Below are positions 15,225 to 17,756 of a stretch of 17,756 bases of DNA, one piece after another; positions within the stretch are counted from its first letter, which is position 1; every line of letters begins with the position of its first letter. The stretch comes from an uncultured Oscillospiraceae bacterium. Lineage in GTDB: Bacteria > Bacillota > Clostridia > Oscillospirales > Ruminococcaceae. Position numbers and translations under genes: made by a program. Under the pieces are notes generated by a model. That model ran no database searches, was not told where the DNA came from, and saw only the letters and a program-made list of their open reading frames with translations. Location of the stretch: assembly GCA_910577365.1 (NCBI GenBank), contig CAJTMU010000042.1, positions 1 to 17,756 of the forward strand, read 5' to 3'.

Positions 15225-15257
15225 TTCCGAAAATCATTAATTAATGTCACATCGGAA
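15225..15257. promoter_or_regulatory. Nested dyad upstream of the GH43 gene, candidate operator
   Basis: The 12-bp perfect palindrome CATTAATTAATG (15235-15246) is framed by TTCCGA (15225-15230) and TCGGAA (15252-15257), an inverted pair. It lies 44-76 bases upstream of the GH43 start, where a dimeric regulator controlling this gene would bind. No convincing -35/-10 pair was found beside it. Confidence 0.45.
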
Positions 15258-15300
15258 AATTTAACTTAAAATAATATGAATTACCGAAAGGATTATGATT

Positions 15301-15696
15301 ATGAAAAACAAAATCAAAAGATCGGTTTCAATTGTTTGTTCCGCATTGCTTATTTCCATTGGCATGTTGAATCCGACCACAGTTAATGCGGCAGCTGAGA
15401 TAAATAAAACGGAAACGCTCACCGGAACAGAATTTACGGGAGAAGTTCTTTCAAGTCCATTTTTAACAATAATCCGATTTCATCAAAAATGTTTTGTGCC
15501 GATCCTACCGCCGTTGAATATAACGGCAGGCTTTATGTTTTTGGAACAAGCGATCATCAGCAATATCTTGAAAGCAGTCCGGATAAGGATAATACATATG
15601 AAAAAATTAAATCGCTGGCTATTTTATCGACTGACGATATGGTCAACTGGGTGTACCACGGAGAAATTAATGTCGGTGAAATCGCACCGTGGATAA
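15301..15696 (+). pseudogene. 5' part of the GH43 gene (signal peptide), out of frame with the catalytic part
   Basis: The frame starts at the ATG at 15301, which GAAAGGA (15286-15292) serves with eight-base spacing; an ATG at 15295 is too close. Residues 1-34 are a secretion signal: MKNKIKRS, a hydrophobic core and a VNAAA cleavage region. After about 54 codons (SSPF) the frame stops making sense as protein and ends at 15696. Adding one T to the run TTTTT at 15460-15464 would give SSPFFNNNPISSKMFCADP and join it exactly to the GH43 frame. This is therefore the severed start of the next entry, by true mutation, phase-variable tract or sequencing error, not a separate gene. Confidence 0.8.
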
Positions 15697-17063
15697 TGAA
15701 TTCATGGGCTCCGTCCATTACTTCAAGGGTAGAGGACGACGGGCTTACGCATTTTTATTTGTATTTTTCCAACAATGGCACCGGAGTGGGAGTTATTACA
15801 GCTACAGACCCTTTGGGTCCATGGAGCGATCCGCTTGGAGAACCCCTTATTAATTATAATACTCAGGGACTTACCGATTGCCCAAATCCCTTTGACCCTG
15901 GGGTAGTTATTGATGATGACGGAATCGGATGGCTTTCATTCGGAGGCGGAAAAGCTAAGGACGGAACCGATTTTATGCCCGGAACCTCAAGAATTGTTCG
16001 GCTTGGGGAAGATATGCTTTCCTTTGACAGTGATTTTATTGAAATTCCTGCTCCCTATTTTTTTGAGGCAAGCGAGTTGAATTTCATAAACGGTACATAT
16101 GTCTACACATATTGTTCCGACTGGAACAGTCACTATGTTAATTGGAATTACGACGCCGAAGTTCCCTCCGCATGCAGCATGGTCTATATGACTACCAAAA
16201 CTCCCCTTGACCCCGAAAGCTGGGTAATGAAAGGCGAGTGTTTTAAAAATCCGGGGCTTTCCGGATTTGATAATTCCAACAACCACACCCATATGCACAA
16301 ATTTAACGGTGAGTGGTATATGTTTTATCAGAGCCTTTTCCTGAGAAGATCAATGGGTATTCAGGGTGGTTACAGAAGTATTTGCGCCGAAAAAATAAAT
16401 GTTGACGAGGAAACGGTCACAATAGAAAAATCCCAAGCCAGTGAATACGGATACCCTCCTCAGAACTCCAAAATCCCATATGTTGTTACTTTGGGAGCAG
16501 ATATAAACTCGGAAGCTGACACTTTTTTTGACACATCAGATATGAGCGCTCCTCTTGTAATAAGCGCTAACCCGGGTGCGTGGACAAGTGTCAGGAATGT
16601 AATGTTCACCCAACCCGAGGGGGACGACATTGAAAAAATTGGATTTAAAAAGAATCTTTCGTTTATTGCCGAGGTCAGGGGAAGCGGAAGAGTTGAGGTG
16701 AGGGTAGATTCTCCTGACGGTGCAGTGCTTACGAGCATTGATTTCGATTCCGCTGATGAATTTTCCGTAATATACAGTAAAAGTGTAAAAGGCGTGGGCG
16801 GCTTCCATGATTTGTATTTCGTGTTTTCCGATAAGGATATCGCTGTCAGAAACTGGCAGTTCTGTACCGCAGACGGATTTAATAACGAATTTCCGCTAAA
16901 CAACTCCGATTTGGATATAAGCAAGGCTGTAAAAGCAGATGGTGGATTTTGGGACAGTGTTCTTTCGTTTGCAGCGAAATACGGCGTCTGGGTAATTTGC
17001 GCTGTGGTTGTATGTGCTGCAGGAGCGGTGCTGCTTATAAAGCTGAAGAAAAGTAAAAAGTAG
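15489..17063 (+). CDS. Glycoside hydrolase family 43 catalytic domain with CBM6-like module and C-terminal membrane anchor (frameshifted at 5' end)
   Basis: This 524-residue frame is a GH43 enzyme, a family of arabinofuranosidases and xylosidases acting by inversion. The five-bladed propeller (about 1-325) begins at MFCADPTAV, where Asp5 fits the general base. Asp136 in NPFDPGVV fits the pKa modulator and Glu193 in FFEASEL the general acid. A CBM6-like beta-sandwich follows (about 355-460), with VEVRVDSPDGAVL and a final VRNWQF strand. A transmembrane helix at about 498-517 and the tail KLKKSKK anchor it to the membrane with the enzyme outside. The ATG at 15489 has no ribosome-binding site and lies inside the domain, so the true start is 15301 and the frame is broken at 15460-15464. 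Without repair the product would lack a signal peptide. Substrate is probably arabinoxylan or arabinan side chains, inferred from family. Confidence 0.88.
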   Translation: MFCADPTAVEYNGRLYVFGTSDHQQYLESSPDKDNTYEKIKSLAILSTDDMVNWVYHGEINVGEIAPWIMNSWAPSITSRVEDDGLTHFYLYFSNNGTGVGVITATDPLGPWSDPLGEPLINYNTQGLTDCPNPFDPGVVIDDDGIGWLSFGGGKAKDGTDFMPGTSRIVRLGEDMLSFDSDFIEIPAPYFFEASELNFINGTYVYTYCSDWNSHYVNWNYDAEVPSACSMVYMTTKTPLDPESWVMKGECFKNPGLSGFDNSNNHTHMHKFNGEWYMFYQSLFLRRSMGIQGGYRSICAEKINVDEETVTIEKSQASEYGYPPQNSKIPYVVTLGADINSEADTFFDTSDMSAPLVISANPGAWTSVRNVMFTQPEGDDIEKIGFKKNLSFIAEVRGSGRVEVRVDSPDGAVLTSIDFDSADEFSVIYSKSVKGVGGFHDLYFVFSDKDIAVRNWQFCTADGFNNEFPLNNSDLDISKAVKADGGFWDSVLSFAAKYGVWVICAVVVCAAGAVLLIKLKKSKK

Positions 17064-17418
17064 AACAAATTAAGCTCTTTTTAACAGTTTAAAAGTATTT
17101 TTATCTGATAGCTTATAGGACTTGTCATTGTTTAAGAGTAAAAGACAGGACTTTTTGAGGTACAGCGCTTGTTGTCCATTGATTTTTAGCATACTTAGAT
17201 ATTTATGGTTGATTGAAGCCGGAGGCATGATTTGCTTCCGGCTTTGTTTTATAAATTATCTTACGTGTCATTTGATTCACATTTCTGCAAAAAGTATGTC
17301 CAACTCTTGACTCTGAATATATGTTTTTTTGAATTCGCAATGTGTTTGTAGTTGTGTATGATAAACCTTCCTTACATGACATATTATATTAAAAAATTTA
17401 TTGTGGTTTAAGGCTATT
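17064..17418. other. Intergenic stretch between convergent GH43 and kinase genes
   Basis: The only feature seen is the terminator at 17216-17250, listed separately. The rest is AT-rich, and short open frames on both strands lack ribosome-binding sites and recognisable motifs. No terminator for the minus-strand kinase gene was identified. Confidence 0.6.
17216..17250 (+). terminator. Intrinsic terminator downstream of the GH43 gene
   Basis: AAGCCGGAGGCA (17216-17227) pairs with TGCTTCCGGCTT (17233-17244) through 12 base pairs, one of them G-U, around a five-base loop. The tail TGTTTT follows. It lies about 150 bases after the GH43 stop. Confidence 0.85.
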
Positions 17419-17756
17419 TCACGAAACGTGCTGAAAAAACACCTCTGAAATGATTTTCTCCGCACACTCTGCGGCGCTGTGCAGACTTGTATCAACGTTT
17501 ACACTATATTTGATATTCTTCGCCATCAGTTCAAATTGTTCGTCAGACTGAGTTTCATATCTGTCGCCGCGCTGAATATTTCGCTGCCTGCAGATTTCAA
17601 GAGGGCAGTATACCTCTATTATATCGAGGGGATTTTCCCTGAGAATATCCAGAAGCCGCCTATAGTGCGGCTTGATCTCCTCGCGCTCGACCAGTATTCC
17701 ATCGATAAGCACGTTTTTTCCCATGTCGGAATACAGCTTAGCGGTGTGATCCATCA
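17419..17756 (-). CDS. Chloramphenicol-phosphotransferase-like kinase, N-terminus cut by window edge
   Basis: Only the last 111-112 codons are inside the window; the frame is open at the right edge, so the visible ATG at 17754 is probably internal. The segments GKNVLIDGILVE (about residues 12-23 of the visible part) and VYCPLEICRQRNIQRGDR (about 48-65) match the pattern of the CPT-like P-loop kinase family, where a strand ending in an acidic residue and a CPLE-x-RGDR lid are typical. The P-loop itself (GxxxxGKS/T) would lie beyond the edge. Relatives phosphorylate small molecules or are of unknown substrate, so a role in antibiotic resistance should not be assumed. It converges on the GH43 gene. 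Confidence 0.65.
   Translation of the reverse strand, partial: MDHTAKLYSDMGKNVLIDGILVEREEIKPHYRRLLDILRENPLDIIEVYCPLEICRQRNIQRGDRYETQSDEQFELMAKNIKYSVNVDTSLHSAAECAEKIISEVFFQHVS

Noticed and set aside
15455..15470. Programmed -1 ribosomal frameshift in the GH43 gene
   Set aside because: CCA TTT TTA does not form a canonical X XXY YYZ slippery heptamer, no clear downstream stem or pseudoknot was seen, and five T residues are short for transcriptional slippage.
17122..17310. Plus-strand open frame of 62 codons
   Set aside because: It runs through the terminator stem at 17216-17250 and has no ribosome-binding site or recognisable motif.
1..17756. CRISPR array, tRNA, rRNA, insertion sequence or prophage genes
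   Set aside because: No spaced direct repeats, cloverleaf-like sequence, transposase or phage structural gene was recognised on either strand.

Overview
The window looks like part of a low-to-mid GC Gram-positive genome of the Clostridia, most plausibly a fibre-degrading gut or rumen member of the Ruminococcus/Oscillospiraceae type. This is inferred from strong GGAGG ribosome-binding sites, many glycoside hydrolases with CBM6-like modules, a YolD/UvrX-type Y-family polymerase locus and a dCache chemoreceptor. No database search was possible, so the taxonomic call is an inference.

Layout. (1) Positions 1-2201, minus strand: a divergent PTS Enzyme I gene, followed 22 bp later by a secreted GH5 glycoside hydrolase that runs off the left edge. 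(2) Positions 2202-2926: a long divergent intergenic region with a good ptsI promoter, a cre-like site over its -35 box and an inverted pair of one 10-bp motif. (3) Positions 2927-8824, plus strand: a three-gene unit of GH29 alpha-L-fucosidase, a large GH2 beta-galactosidase-like enzyme and a DMT-type membrane transporter, closed by a clear intrinsic terminator at 8875-8906. Neither enzyme has a signal peptide, so both should act in the cytoplasm on imported fucosylated galactosides. (4) Positions 8964-11532, minus strand: a Y-family DNA polymerase with a perfect sigma-A-type promoter, an XRE regulator and a YolD-like protein. (5) Positions 11487-11962: an intergenic stretch with a structured repeat-like segment. 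(6) Positions 11963-15042, plus strand: a chemoreceptor and a lipoprotein alpha/beta hydrolase. (7) Positions 15301-17063, plus strand: a surface-anchored GH43-CBM6 enzyme whose signal peptide is separated from its catalytic domain by a one-base frameshift in a T tract. (8) Positions 17419-17756, minus strand: the C-terminal part of a chloramphenicol-phosphotransferase-like kinase cut by the right edge.

Taken together, most of the region concerns plant or host glycan use: outside enzymes (GH5, GH43, possibly the esterase), inside enzymes (GH29, GH2), sensing (chemoreceptor) and possible carbon control (Enzyme I, cre-like site). The lesion-bypass polymerase locus is unrelated to this theme. 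The items most worth a second look are the Enzyme I with several altered PEP-site residues in one transcription unit with a secreted GH5, and the frameshifted GH43. No tRNA, rRNA, CRISPR array or insertion sequence was seen.
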